Assembly (NCBI GenBank): GCA_020345785.1
Contig: CP070771.1
Coordinates: 5,381,474 to 5,394,081 of the forward strand
Direction of reading: 5' to 3'
Length of the DNA: 12,608 nt
Source: Desulfobacterales bacterium
GTDB lineage: Bacteria > Desulfobacterota > Desulfobacteria > Desulfobacterales > JAFDCJ01
The position numbers and the translations under genes were made by a program. Under the pieces are notes generated by a model that worked only from the letters and a program-made list of their open reading frames with translations, had not been told where the DNA came from and made no database searches. How positions within the stretch are numbered: position 1 is the stretch's first letter; each line of letters starts with the position of its first letter. This document shows positions 1 to 5,458 of the stretch, in pieces.

Positions 1-170
1 AAAAGCGAATATCGAATATCGAATAATGAATGTTCCGCCGGAGGCGGATCGAAGGAAGGTATTCTGTCTATTTTATTAGGACTGAGCGCAGCGAAACCAC
101 CCTTCGACATTCGGGTCGCAGATCACGTCTTTAGCGTGATTCGATATTCGATATTCTGCGGTTTGCTTTT
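1..170. repeat. Inverted-repeat, MITE-like intergenic element (may extend left of the window)
   Basis: An 18-bp perfect inverted repeat, GAATATCGAATATCGAAT at 7-24 and its reverse complement at 139-156, is flanked by AAAAGC (1-6) and GCTTTT (165-170). The right arm carries an extra 8 nt between repeat and tip. Inside are two small hairpins, TCCGCC/GGCGGA (34-48) and ATCACG/CGTGAT (122-140). No ORF is present. The shape suggests a non-autonomous interspersed repeat of the kind common in intergenic DNA of Desulfobacterota and Bacteroidetes; that family assignment is from memory. The left boundary cannot be fixed because the element starts at the window edge. Confidence 0.6.
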
Positions 171-220
171 CCGTTCAGGTGAAGTTTCTTAAGAGGTTTT
201 TACAATCACGGTCTTGAAAC

Positions 221-264
221 TCAATCAACCAGTCAATCAATCAACTTAATCAACTCAATCAACC
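221..264. repeat. Low-complexity TCAA/AATCAAC tandem tract
   Basis: The stretch is made almost only of degenerate units TCAATCAAC, TCAATCAA and TTAATCAAC. It lies about 20 bp upstream of the small cysteine-containing protein gene at 286. It could be simple-sequence expansion or an unstructured leader. No promoter was recognised in it. Confidence 0.6.
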
Positions 265-285
265 ATATTAACGATCATAACCATC

Positions 286-492
286 ATGATCCCAACCTGT
301 CACAGATGCATTCATTATTTTGTCACCTGGGACGCGAACTTTCCTCACGGGTGTCGCGCCATGAGCTTTAAAAGCCGGAGGCTACCCATGATTGATGTGA
401 GGCGTGCCATGCGAGGCAAGAACTGTCTGGCATTTGAACAAAAAAAACATCCCGTCAAAATCACCAAATATCCTGTCACCAACCAAAATTAA
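286..492 (+). CDS. Small conserved cysteine-containing protein (TWD...FPHGC...FKS type)
   Basis: This 68-residue soluble protein of unknown function reads as C5-x2-C8-x3-YFVTWD-x2-FPHGC23-RAMSFKSRRLP, then C47-LAFEQK and a basic tail. The four cysteines, the TWD triplet and the PHGCRAxxFKS block match what I recall of a family of short proteins in Deltaproteobacteria and Firmicutes. Some databases label these 'uracil-DNA glycosylase', although they are far too short for that fold. The cysteines suggest metal binding; that is inference. There is no signal peptide or membrane segment. The start is ATG 286, but no clear Shine-Dalgarno sequence precedes it. No terminator in its direction was seen downstream. 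Without the motif match it would be a marginal ORF, so a homology search is decisive. Confidence 0.7.
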   Translation: MIPTCHRCIHYFVTWDANFPHGCRAMSFKSRRLPMIDVRRAMRGKNCLAFEQKKHPVKITKYPVTNQN

Positions 493-588
493 GATTCTTT
501 ACTTATCGGCTAGAGCTTTCAAAAAACAGACTGCCAATTTTTCGACACTTGATTGCAGCCATACACCGGGTGTCAAGCACCCGACTGC

Positions 589-625
589 AAAAAAAACCCT
601 GTTAGGGGGGGTGCCTAACAGGGTT
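589..625 (-). terminator. Rho-independent terminator (minus strand) of the predicted sRNA
   Basis: A perfect 12-bp stem (625-614 with 606-595) with loop CACCCCC is followed on the minus strand by an uninterrupted U tract (eight A on the plus strand, 589-596; two of them pair in the stem). On the plus strand the hairpin is followed by AGTCGG, not U, so the terminator is directional. No recognised minus-strand protein gene lies upstream of it. Confidence 0.85.
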
Positions 626-672
626 AGTCGGAGGTGGGAATGAAGGAAAGGAGGAAACTTCATTCCATTTGT
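589..672 (-). ncRNA. Predicted sigma-54-dependent anti-Shine-Dalgarno small RNA
   Basis: Read on the minus strand, a transcript starting 12 nt after the -12 GC of the sigma-54 promoter would begin near 672. It first forms a 9-bp hairpin, GGAATGAAG/CTTCATTCC (666-658 with 645-637), whose 12-nt loop is UUUCCUCCUUUC. Next is a single-stranded linker holding CCACCUCC. It ends in a 12-bp perfect hairpin, AACCCTGTTAGG/CCTAACAGGGTT, with loop CACCCCC and a U tract to 589. The length would be about 84 nt. Exposed CCUCC motifs complementary to ribosome-binding sites are the hallmark of C-rich-loop regulatory sRNAs such as alphaproteobacterial anti-SD sRNAs and staphylococcal RsaE. No Rfam family was recognised. 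A 66-codon minus-strand ORF overlaps it but has no homology or SD, and its start lies upstream of the predicted transcript start. Confidence 0.65.
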
Positions 673-682
673 CATTAGATTA

Positions 683-700
683 AGCAAATAATGTGCCAAA
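683..700 (-). promoter_or_regulatory. Sigma-54 (RpoN) promoter, -24/-12 type
   Basis: The minus strand reads TTTGGCAC-ATTAT-TTGCT. The -24 GG (697-696) and -12 GC (685-684) are separated by exactly 10 nt, and both TGGCAC and TTGC are perfect consensus blocks. It points to the terminator hairpin at 625-589 and would start transcription near 672, six nt before the first hairpin. Sigma-54 promoters need an NtrC-type activator; one is encoded at 7724-9124, but no link between them is shown. Confidence 0.8.
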
Positions 701-953
701 TGATTAAATCGGTGCTTTGGTTTCTGGCTGGCCTTTGCTGTAAAAATAAAAAAAACTTAAATATCAATAGGTTAAATACATATTCAGAATTCGATATCGG
801 TGGTTAGATGTGGGATGTCTTCAAGCCATAAAGAGGTTTTGATCATTAATTCCGTCAAAAATCCGACAGGTGGGCAATTATTTCACTGAGGATATCGGGT
901 TGGTTTAATTTTTCATCAGATTGTAACACCTGACAACACTAGCTTTTTTTTGA
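701..953. other. AT-rich divergent regulatory region between sigma-54 and sigma-28 promoters
   Basis: No ORF or RNA gene was recognised here. The stretch is A/T-rich with runs of A at 741-756. It holds an 8-bp palindrome CGATATCG (792-799), a dyad GTC-N8-GAC (854-867) and two related words, GATATCGGTGGTT (793-805) and GATATCGGGTTGGTT (892-906). These could be activator sites upstream of the minus-strand sigma-54 promoter, but none matches a site I can name with confidence. Confidence 0.3.
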
Positions 954-980
954 TCAAGTTTTTTAGGGGATTGCCGATAT
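954..980 (+). promoter_or_regulatory. Sigma-28 (FliA) flagellar-type promoter
   Basis: TCAAGTTT (954-961), an 11-nt spacer, then GCCGATAT (973-980). Flagellar sigma-28 promoters have the form TAAAGTTT/TCAAGT, about 11 nt, GCCGATAA, so both boxes and the spacing fit. The promoter lies 31 bp upstream of the ATG at 1012 and would make that gene, and perhaps cheW and the diguanylate cyclase behind it, late flagellar-class genes. Confidence 0.7.
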
Positions 981-1011
981 ATACCTTGATTAACAAGGAG
1001 TTATCATAGCA

Positions 1012-1740
1012 ATGGCCGAAAATAAAAAAACATTGTCGGTATCCCAGGCGGCTGCTCTATGCGGCGTCGGTCGCACCACGGTCGGATACTGGATCCGCTC
1101 TCGGAAACTGCATGCCAATCGGGTAGGGAGAAATTACACGATTCCGCTTGAAGATCTTCTGTTTTTTCTCAAAAACAGCGGTCAGAAAACCCCTCCCGAA
1201 CTGCTGAAAGAAAAATCAGGCGGACCCATTTTTAAAAGCTTTCAGAGTTGCTGGCAACACTGGCACGGCAGTGACCACGGGCTGAAATGCACAAATTGTA
1301 TTGCGTTTAAGAATCAACTGCAGACCTGCTTTACCGTCAAAGACAGCGGTCTGCTCAGTTGTTCGGATTGCAGCAACTGTCGTTATTATATAGAAACCTA
1401 TCTGCACCGCATTGAGTTTGTTCATCAATTGGAATTGCCGGCCGCCGTATTCAAGGATTTATACCTGTGGGGCGGCAATGCCCTGTGTGCCGACTTGTGT
1501 GGTGTTCGGCAAAAAGATTTGGTCGGCATGGGACTTGAAAAAATCGTGTATTCCGATTCATTACCCAAAGTCATTGAAGCGGTGAGAAAAATGGCGTTAG
1601 GAAAGCCGACGGTCAGAGAAGACTGCAGTATATCAATAAATAATCGATCTATGGGAAGAAGCGAGGTTCGGGTTTCGGTTTATCCGCTGCGGGAACCTTC
1701 TATGGCTTATCTGGTGCTGGGTGTACCGCTGAATCCGTAG
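1012..1740 (+). CDS. HTH-cysteine cluster-PAS-like regulator
   Basis: This 242-residue protein of unrecognised specific function is probably a DNA-binding sensor. Residues 7-55 (LSVSQAAALCGVGRTTVGYWIRSRKLHANRVGRNYTIPLEDL region) are a typical MerR/excisionase-like winged helix-turn-helix. Residues 80-123 hold seven cysteines (80, 93, 96, 106, 117, 120, 123), including C93-x2-C96 and C117-x2-C120-x2-C123, likely ligands of zinc or an Fe-S cluster. Residues ~135-240 look like a PAS fold, with LELPAAVF near the start, a central GMGLEKIVYSDSL and a final strand pair. AAGGAG (995-1000) supports ATG 1012. A sigma-28 promoter stands directly upstream. cheW follows after 184 bp in the same direction. 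The predicted role is redox, metal or oxygen-linked control of motility genes. The three-part reading is sequence-visible; the ligand and target are inference. Confidence 0.8.
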   Translation: MAENKKTLSVSQAAALCGVGRTTVGYWIRSRKLHANRVGRNYTIPLEDLLFFLKNSGQKTPPELLKEKSGGPIFKSFQSCWQHWHGSDHGLKCTNCIAFKNQLQTCFTVKDSGLLSCSDCSNCRYYIETYLHRIEFVHQLELPAAVFKDLYLWGGNALCADLCGVRQKDLVGMGLEKIVYSDSLPKVIEAVRKMALGKPTVREDCSISINNRSMGRSEVRVSVYPLREPSMAYLVLGVPLNP

Positions 1741-1870
1741 GCGCTTAGCGGCGCCGTATCGACGTTCATCTTTTTATTGTTCGATAATCGATTCGGCTGC
1801 CTTCAACAAACTCAGGCCCCGTGCACGTCGAGGGGAGCTCGTCGCAGACTGCGGTTCGCGGTTTCGAACA

Positions 1871-1903
1871 AGGTTTAAGGAACCACCAACAGGTTTAAAG
1901 AAC
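1871..1903 (+). repeat. Direct repeat AGGTTTAARGAAC, 20-bp period, before cheW
   Basis: AGGTTTAAGGAAC (1871-1883) and AGGTTTAAAGAAC (1891-1903) differ at one base and are 20 bp apart, about two helical turns. They lie just upstream of the cheW ribosome-binding site. They could be a protein-binding tandem site or a chance duplication. The rest of the 1741-1924 gap holds only a short GGCGC/GCGCC hairpin right after the upstream stop codon. Confidence 0.4.
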
Positions 1904-1924
1904 AACGTATAAGGAGATAAGGCT

Positions 1925-2437
1925 ATGTCTCAAGTAGATGAAAAAATTGATCAGGCGGTCAAAACGATGGCCGACAAAGAAGGCAAGTATCTCACGTTCA
2001 CGCTGGCCGAAGAAGAATACGGCATCGGGATTTTGAAGATCAAAGAGATCATCGGTATGCTGCCCATAACTTCGGTGCCGCAAACACCGGACTTTGTGAA
2101 AGGTGTGATCAACCTCCGGGGAAAAGTCATTCCCGTGATGGACCTTCGATTAAGATTTGGCATGCCCGCGATTGACTACTCGGAACGAACCTGCATTATC
2201 GTTGTTGAAATCGACGGTAGTTCCGGAACCATCTTGGTCGGAATTGTCGTTGATGCGGTGTCAGAAGTTCTTAATATCAAAGGCGATGATATCGAAAAAA
2301 CACCCACCTTCGGCGCCAAGCTAAACACCGACTACATTCTCGGGATGGCCAAAATGGAAGGCGGCGTCAAAATATTATTGGATATTGATCAAGTTTTAAG
2401 CAATGACGAATTATCGCTGCTGTCGGAAGCAGCTTAA
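1925..2437 (+). CDS. cheW: Chemotaxis coupling protein CheW
   Basis: CheW links methyl-accepting chemoreceptors to the histidine kinase CheA at the inner membrane. The 170-residue protein consists of one CheW domain (residues ~22-165) after a short charged N-terminus. Typical elements are GKYLTFTLAEEEYGIGILKIKEIIGM, then VINLRGKVIPVMDLRLRFGM, the TCIIVVE strand, GIVVDAVSEVL and a C-terminal GGVKILLDIDQVL. The length is normal for CheW with a slight N-terminal extension. AAGGAG (1911-1916) is well spaced from ATG 1925. The diguanylate cyclase gene begins 26 nt after its stop, so the two are probably co-transcribed. No cheA or chemoreceptor is present in the window, so this may be an accessory CheW copy serving a distant array. 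Confidence 0.95.
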   Translation: MSQVDEKIDQAVKTMADKEGKYLTFTLAEEEYGIGILKIKEIIGMLPITSVPQTPDFVKGVINLRGKVIPVMDLRLRFGMPAIDYSERTCIIVVEIDGSSGTILVGIVVDAVSEVLNIKGDDIEKTPTFGAKLNTDYILGMAKMEGGVKILLDIDQVLSNDELSLLSEAA

Positions 2438-2463
2438 TTTGATGTTAATTAAGGGTAGATCGA

Positions 2464-3573
2464 ATGCTGCTGAAACTTAAAAAAAAGGACAAGGAGCTCG
2501 CCGAGGTTGAAGATTTGTCGGACCGGCTCAGAGTTATTGATCAGAAAAATGAATTTTTCCAGTTGTCCATCCGGGCGTTGCTGCAATTTATCAAGGATTT
2601 TTCCCTGGATATCAAGGAAATCAAAAGTGAAGAGTTTAAAAATGATATCAACAAGTTGTCCGATCAATTCTTTGACGAACCGAAACTAAAGAAAATTCAA
2701 ACACATTTCGAAAAAGATAAGAAGCGCATTGCCGCTTTTATTGAGCTGCAGGAAAATTATTTAAAGACCCGGGAAGGTGAATTAAAGGATATTATCGAAA
2801 TTTTAACCAATGCCATGGTCGCCCTCGATACTGAAAATCAACAATACAACCAGAAAGTCCTGGCGGAAAGTGAAAAAATTGAGCGCATCACATACCTGGA
2901 TGACATTAAAAAAATTAAACAGGCGTTGATTCAAGAAATTGAGCAGATCCGCGCAACCGTAAAAGAAAAGCAAACCCGTGACAACATAAAGCTGGAAATA
3001 CTCTCCAAGCAGGTCAATACCTTAAACGTGCAATTGGAAAGAGCACGTACCGAGTCGCTTTGCGACGGCTTGACCGGCATTTATAACCGCAAGGCCTTTG
3101 ACCACAAAATCGGCGATCTGGTGCACAAAAACACGGTTTCCCGTTTGCCTTTTTCGCTCCTGATGATAGATATCGATGATTTTAAAAAGATCAACGATAC
3201 TTTTGGCCATCAGACCGGTGACCGGGTGATCATGGCCATTGCCAACAAGTGCCGGCTTTCCATTCGTAGTGAAGATTTTTTGGCCCGCTACGGCGGTGAG
3301 GAGTTTGTTATTATCCTGCCCGGTGCTTCCCTGAAGAATGCCGTGAAAAAAGCCAATCATATATGTAAATCTATCGCAGCCACCCGATACTCTCTGGATG
3401 AAGTCCACGGGAGTCCGACATTGTCCATCACCGTCAGCATCGGCGTCAGCAGTCACCAAAATGCCGATACAATTGCCACGGTTACCCAGAGAGCAGATCA
3501 GGCGCTTTATGCAGCAAAACGTGCCGGCAAGAATCGTGTTTTATCCGAAAAAGACATCACGCGAGGGGCTTAG
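2464..3573 (+). CDS. Diguanylate cyclase (coiled-coil N-terminus plus GGDEF domain)
   Basis: This enzyme makes cyclic di-GMP from two GTP. Residues 1-~195 are highly charged and helical with long heptad-like stretches (LKKKDKELAEVEDL, QERLE-type segments near 165-195), no membrane segment and no named sensor domain. The GGDEF domain runs from about 198 (DGLTGIYNRKAF, 201-212) to 365. It has D236 in the metal-binding MIDIDDFKKIND strand, an active GGEEF motif at 277-281 and an allosteric I-site RSED at 268-271, correctly five residues before GGEEF. The protein should therefore be catalytically active and product-inhibited. AAGGG before ATG 2464 is the likely ribosome-binding site. It sits directly behind cheW, which suggests chemosensory or motility-linked c-di-GMP output. 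The cytoplasmic coiled coil may mediate the dimerisation that GGDEF catalysis needs. Confidence 0.93.
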   Translation: MLLKLKKKDKELAEVEDLSDRLRVIDQKNEFFQLSIRALLQFIKDFSLDIKEIKSEEFKNDINKLSDQFFDEPKLKKIQTHFEKDKKRIAAFIELQENYLKTREGELKDIIEILTNAMVALDTENQQYNQKVLAESEKIERITYLDDIKKIKQALIQEIEQIRATVKEKQTRDNIKLEILSKQVNTLNVQLERARTESLCDGLTGIYNRKAFDHKIGDLVHKNTVSRLPFSLLMIDIDDFKKINDTFGHQTGDRVIMAIANKCRLSIRSEDFLARYGGEEFVIILPGASLKNAVKKANHICKSIAATRYSLDEVHGSPTLSITVSIGVSSHQNADTIATVTQRADQALYAAKRAGKNRVLSEKDITRGA

Positions 3574-3638
3574 CCCAAGTCTTTTGGCGGCAATAATTTC
3601 CCCCCGTCATTGCCGGCGGTATTTATTTCCGATGCATA

Positions 3639-3653
3639 TGGTATTTCGGTTGC
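3639..3653 (+). promoter_or_regulatory. Weak sigma-54-like promoter candidate
   Basis: TGG (3639-3641) and TTGC (3650-3653) place GG and GC exactly 10 nt apart, as in -24/-12 promoters. The -24 block is TGGTAT rather than TGGCAC. It would transcribe the hairpin-rich region and the gene at 4012. It is far weaker than the site at 683-700 and may be chance. Confidence 0.25.
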
Positions 3654-3749
3654 GGGCAGTTGGATGCGATTTATACCCTAAGAGTAAGAAATTATAATAA
3701 TTCTTTAACAGAAAAATAAATTGCATCCCCGTGCATGAATTTTGCATTC

Positions 3750-3832
3750 AATCAGGTCTGGCGGGAGAGCAATCCGGTGGCTCCCCCGGGGTCCATTATT
3801 GCATGAACACGGGCAATAATTCAGGCCTGATT
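3750..3832 (+). other. Potential structured RNA: three-way junction in intergenic region
   Basis: AATCAGGTCTG (3750-3760) pairs with CAGGCCTGATT (3822-3832): 11 bp with one G-U. This stem encloses two further hairpins: GGGAG/CTCCC (3763-3767 with 3781-3785, 13-nt loop) and a perfect ATTATTGC/GCAATAAT (3795-3802 with 3813-3820, 10-nt loop). Three nested or adjacent stems in 83 nt suggest a folded leader or small RNA. No known riboswitch class was recognised; the c-di-GMP-I signature GCAAACC...GAAA was looked for and is absent. Confidence 0.4.
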
Positions 3833-3840
3833 TTCAATAA

Positions 3841-3957
3841 CTCCATTCATATGCCATCCCGCTCTATCGGGATGAGAATGGAAAAGATTTTACCGTTACC
3901 GCGGGAGTATTATTCGGTGGCCCCAATTTAAACGATGCCGGTGGCATATGAATGGAG
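3841..3957. repeat. 16-bp perfect inverted repeat enclosing a hairpin and a partial copy of the 3761-3785 motif
   Basis: CTCCATTCATATGCCA (3841-3856) is exactly complementary to TGGCATATGAATGGAG (942-957 of this block, i.e. 3942-3957). Inside lies CATCCCG/CGGGATG (3855-3861 with 3868-3874). Also inside, GCGGGAG-N4-ATTCGGTGGCCCC (3901-3924) repeats the sequence at 3761-3785 (GCGGGAG-N4-ATCCGGTGGCTCCC) with few changes. Either both are parts of one tandem structured RNA, or this is the remnant of a small mobile element. The remainder of the 3574-4011 gap shows no convincing gene. Confidence 0.55.
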
Positions 3958-3962
3958 ATCGA

Positions 3963-4052
3963 ATGCTGATTTGTAGTAATTCCGATGACTTTAATCAAGG
4001 ATGGTACCGCGATGAAAATCGACAATTACACTCAAATACTCAAAAATCTTAA
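3963..4052 (+). CDS. Doubtful 29-codon leader ORF overlapping the next gene
   Basis: ATG 3963 is preceded by GGAG (3954-3957) at 5 nt, and the frame runs 29 codons to TAA, overlapping the start of the 4012 gene in another frame. The GGAG is the tip of the 16-bp inverted repeat, so folding would hide it. The words around the start (AGATCGAATGCTG) are identical to those at the diguanylate cyclase start (2457-2469). The peptide has no recognisable motif. It could be a leader peptide or an accident of a duplicated start region. Confidence 0.15.
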   Translation: MLICSNSDDFNQGWYRDENRQLHSNTQKS

Positions 4053-4473
4053 TCAGGGTAACAACGCCGATCCGAAGCCTGTGGCCGGCAAAAAATTCGG
4101 TGATATTTTAAATGAGGCCATTGGAAATAGTAAACAGGAAGTCGGGGGACTCCAGCAGACGGCTTTTGTCAATCCTCTGGCCGGTATTCAATCGGCGACG
4201 ACCTTCGAATTGAACCAGCAGGTAGCCATTGATGGCGTGGAGAATTTAATCGAGCTGCTTGATCAGTACCGCCAAAAGCTGTCCGATCCCCGCATTTCTC
4301 TGAAAAAAATTGATCCAATTATCAGAAAAATAGATCAGCAGAAGGAAAAACTGGCACCTGTATTGGATGCATTGCCCGATGATGAAAAACTCAAGGATAT
4401 CGTAAACAAGACGCTGGTAACCGCCTCGCTTGAAATAACCAAATTTTACCGGGGAGACTATATCGCATCTTGA
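4012..4473 (+). CDS. Hypothetical protein with FlgM-like N-terminus
   Basis: This protein of 153 residues is not recognised as a named family. The first ~60 residues (MKIDNYTQILKNL, then a polar stretch ending AGKKFGDILNEAI) look disordered except for the short FGDILNEAI helix. They recall the MKI...F.D.L start of the anti-sigma-28 factor FlgM and of flagellar export substrates. Residues ~75-150 are three amphipathic helices (VENLIELLDQYRQKL; LKKIDPIIRKIDQQKEKLAPVLDAL; KDIVNKTLVTASLEITKFYRGDYI). There is no signal peptide or membrane segment. AAGGA (3997-4001) at 10 nt favours ATG 4012 over the in-frame ATG 3985, which lacks a ribosome-binding site. It sits between the diguanylate cyclase and HDOD genes. 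A role in the motility cluster is inferred from context and the N-terminus only; FlgM identity is not supported by the C-terminus. Confidence 0.75.
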   Translation: MKIDNYTQILKNLNQGNNADPKPVAGKKFGDILNEAIGNSKQEVGGLQQTAFVNPLAGIQSATTFELNQQVAIDGVENLIELLDQYRQKLSDPRISLKKIDPIIRKIDQQKEKLAPVLDALPDDEKLKDIVNKTLVTASLEITKFYRGDYIAS

Positions 4474-4480
4474 AGGAAAC

Positions 4481-4518
4481 GGGCTGCAGAGCCCACTTCT
4501 ACCGAGAACAGTCTCGGT
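4481..4518. other. Two consecutive intergenic hairpins
   Basis: GGGCT-GCAG-AGCCC (4481-4494) and ACCGAGA-ACAG-TCTCGGT (4501-4518) lie between the 4012 gene and the HDOD gene. Neither has a U tract, so they are not classic intrinsic terminators. They may stabilise or process the mRNA, or attenuate downstream expression. Confidence 0.4.
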
Positions 4519-4564
4519 CGAAGCTTAGTATCTATAACCATTTGTTTTGACCCATGTCCCGCCA

Positions 4565-5458
4565 ATGAACGATTTCCATCGCAACGGGGAGCGTTGTCTA
4601 AAAAAAATTCAGGCTTACATTGCCAGGATGCCCAGTCTACCCACCACTGTTATAAAAGTCCTGGAAACCTGCAATGATCCAAATACGTCCGCCTATGACC
4701 TCAAGAGGGTTGTCTCATTAGATCCGGTTCTGACCGGTCGGGTCTTAAAACTCATCAATTCGGCTTATTATTCACTAGGCCGTCCTTTGACTTCACTAAC
4801 CCGCGCAATTATTCTGCTGGGAATTAACAATGTCAAGAACCTTGCGCTCAGCTTCGCAATTTTGGATAATTTTAAGCACAAGCGCACCGGTCGATCATTC
4901 TCGGCAGATGAGTTTTGGACCCACTCTTTAGGCGTCGGAGTTGTCGCCAAGTCACTGGCCGCATTAAAAGAGATACCTTCGGCGGTGCGCGAGGAATTTT
5001 TCATTGCCGGACTACTGCACGATCTGGGAAAACTTCCGCTGCGCACCCAATTTCCGGCCGAATACTGCTCGGTATGGGAATCCGCCCGCCGACACGACCA
5101 CCAGCTTTACCAGTGCGAAATGAGACACCTGGGCGTAGATCATTGTGCCGTAGGGCAGCTGATTGCCCAAAAATGGCGACTGGGGCCGTCGCTGGTTGAA
5201 TCACTTTCACACCACCACAACCCGGATGAGAGCTCTGAGGAAAACCGGGATTTTGTGTCGGTTGTTGCACTGGCCAATCAATGGGCCAATGAATTCAATA
5301 TCGGAAACGCCGGAAATAATGCTGTCGATCATTCGATGATCGCCAATCTCATTGGTAAAGTTGCGGTCGATTGGTCAATATTGTCGAATCTGCGCGAAAC
5401 GGTATTAAACGAAATCGAGAAAGCAAAAGTGTTTCTGGAGGTCGTCCGAAATGACTAG
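4565..5458 (+). CDS. HDOD-domain signalling protein
   Basis: HDOD domains are HD-related helical domains, usually without proven enzymatic activity, found in signalling and motility proteins. From ATG 4565 the protein has 297 residues, nearly all HDOD: MPSLPTTVIKVLE (22-34), LKRVVSLDPVLTGRVLKLINSAYY (46-69), SLTRAIILLGINNVKNLALS (77-96), then the HD-like half with H120, LLHDLGKL (H152-D153) and a later SHHHNPD. The histidines and aspartate of the HD signature are thus partly retained, so catalysis cannot be excluded. Start choice is uncertain: TTG 4547 in the same frame would add six residues, and neither start has a clear ribosome-binding site. The last 8 nt overlap the following hydrolase gene, so the two are probably translationally coupled. 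Confidence 0.9.
   Translation: MNDFHRNGERCLKKIQAYIARMPSLPTTVIKVLETCNDPNTSAYDLKRVVSLDPVLTGRVLKLINSAYYSLGRPLTSLTRAIILLGINNVKNLALSFAILDNFKHKRTGRSFSADEFWTHSLGVGVVAKSLAALKEIPSAVREEFFIAGLLHDLGKLPLRTQFPAEYCSVWESARRHDHQLYQCEMRHLGVDHCAVGQLIAQKWRLGPSLVESLSHHHNPDESSEENRDFVSVVALANQWANEFNIGNAGNNAVDHSMIANLIGKVAVDWSILSNLRETVLNEIEKAKVFLEVVRND

Noticed and set aside
330..405. Resemblance to a c-di-GMP-I or cobalamin riboswitch (GGGACGCGAA, AAGCCGGAGGCTACC)
   Set aside because: The required partner motifs (GCAAACC with GAAA tetraloop, or a full B12 box) are absent, and the stretch is explained by the small cysteine protein gene.
499..699. 66-codon minus-strand ORF over the sRNA region
   Set aside because: No ribosome-binding site or recognisable motif, the frame runs through hairpin and terminator sequence, and its start lies upstream of the predicted transcript start.
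2388..2414. TCAAGTTT followed after 11 nt by GAATTATC, a possible sigma-28 promoter inside cheW
   Set aside because: The -10 box matches GCCGATAA poorly and the site lies inside a coding region.
3566..3585. GGGC/GCCC hairpin with TCTTTT after the diguanylate cyclase stop
   Set aside because: Four base pairs with a three-base loop and an interrupted U tract are too weak to call a terminator.
3731..3931. 66-codon ORF in the hairpin-rich gap
   Set aside because: No family resemblance; it is built on the inverted repeats and lacks a ribosome-binding site.
4355..4375. TGGCAC-N5-TTGG, a sigma-54-like word in the 4012 gene
   Set aside because: The -12 GC is missing (GG instead), and the site is within a coding region.
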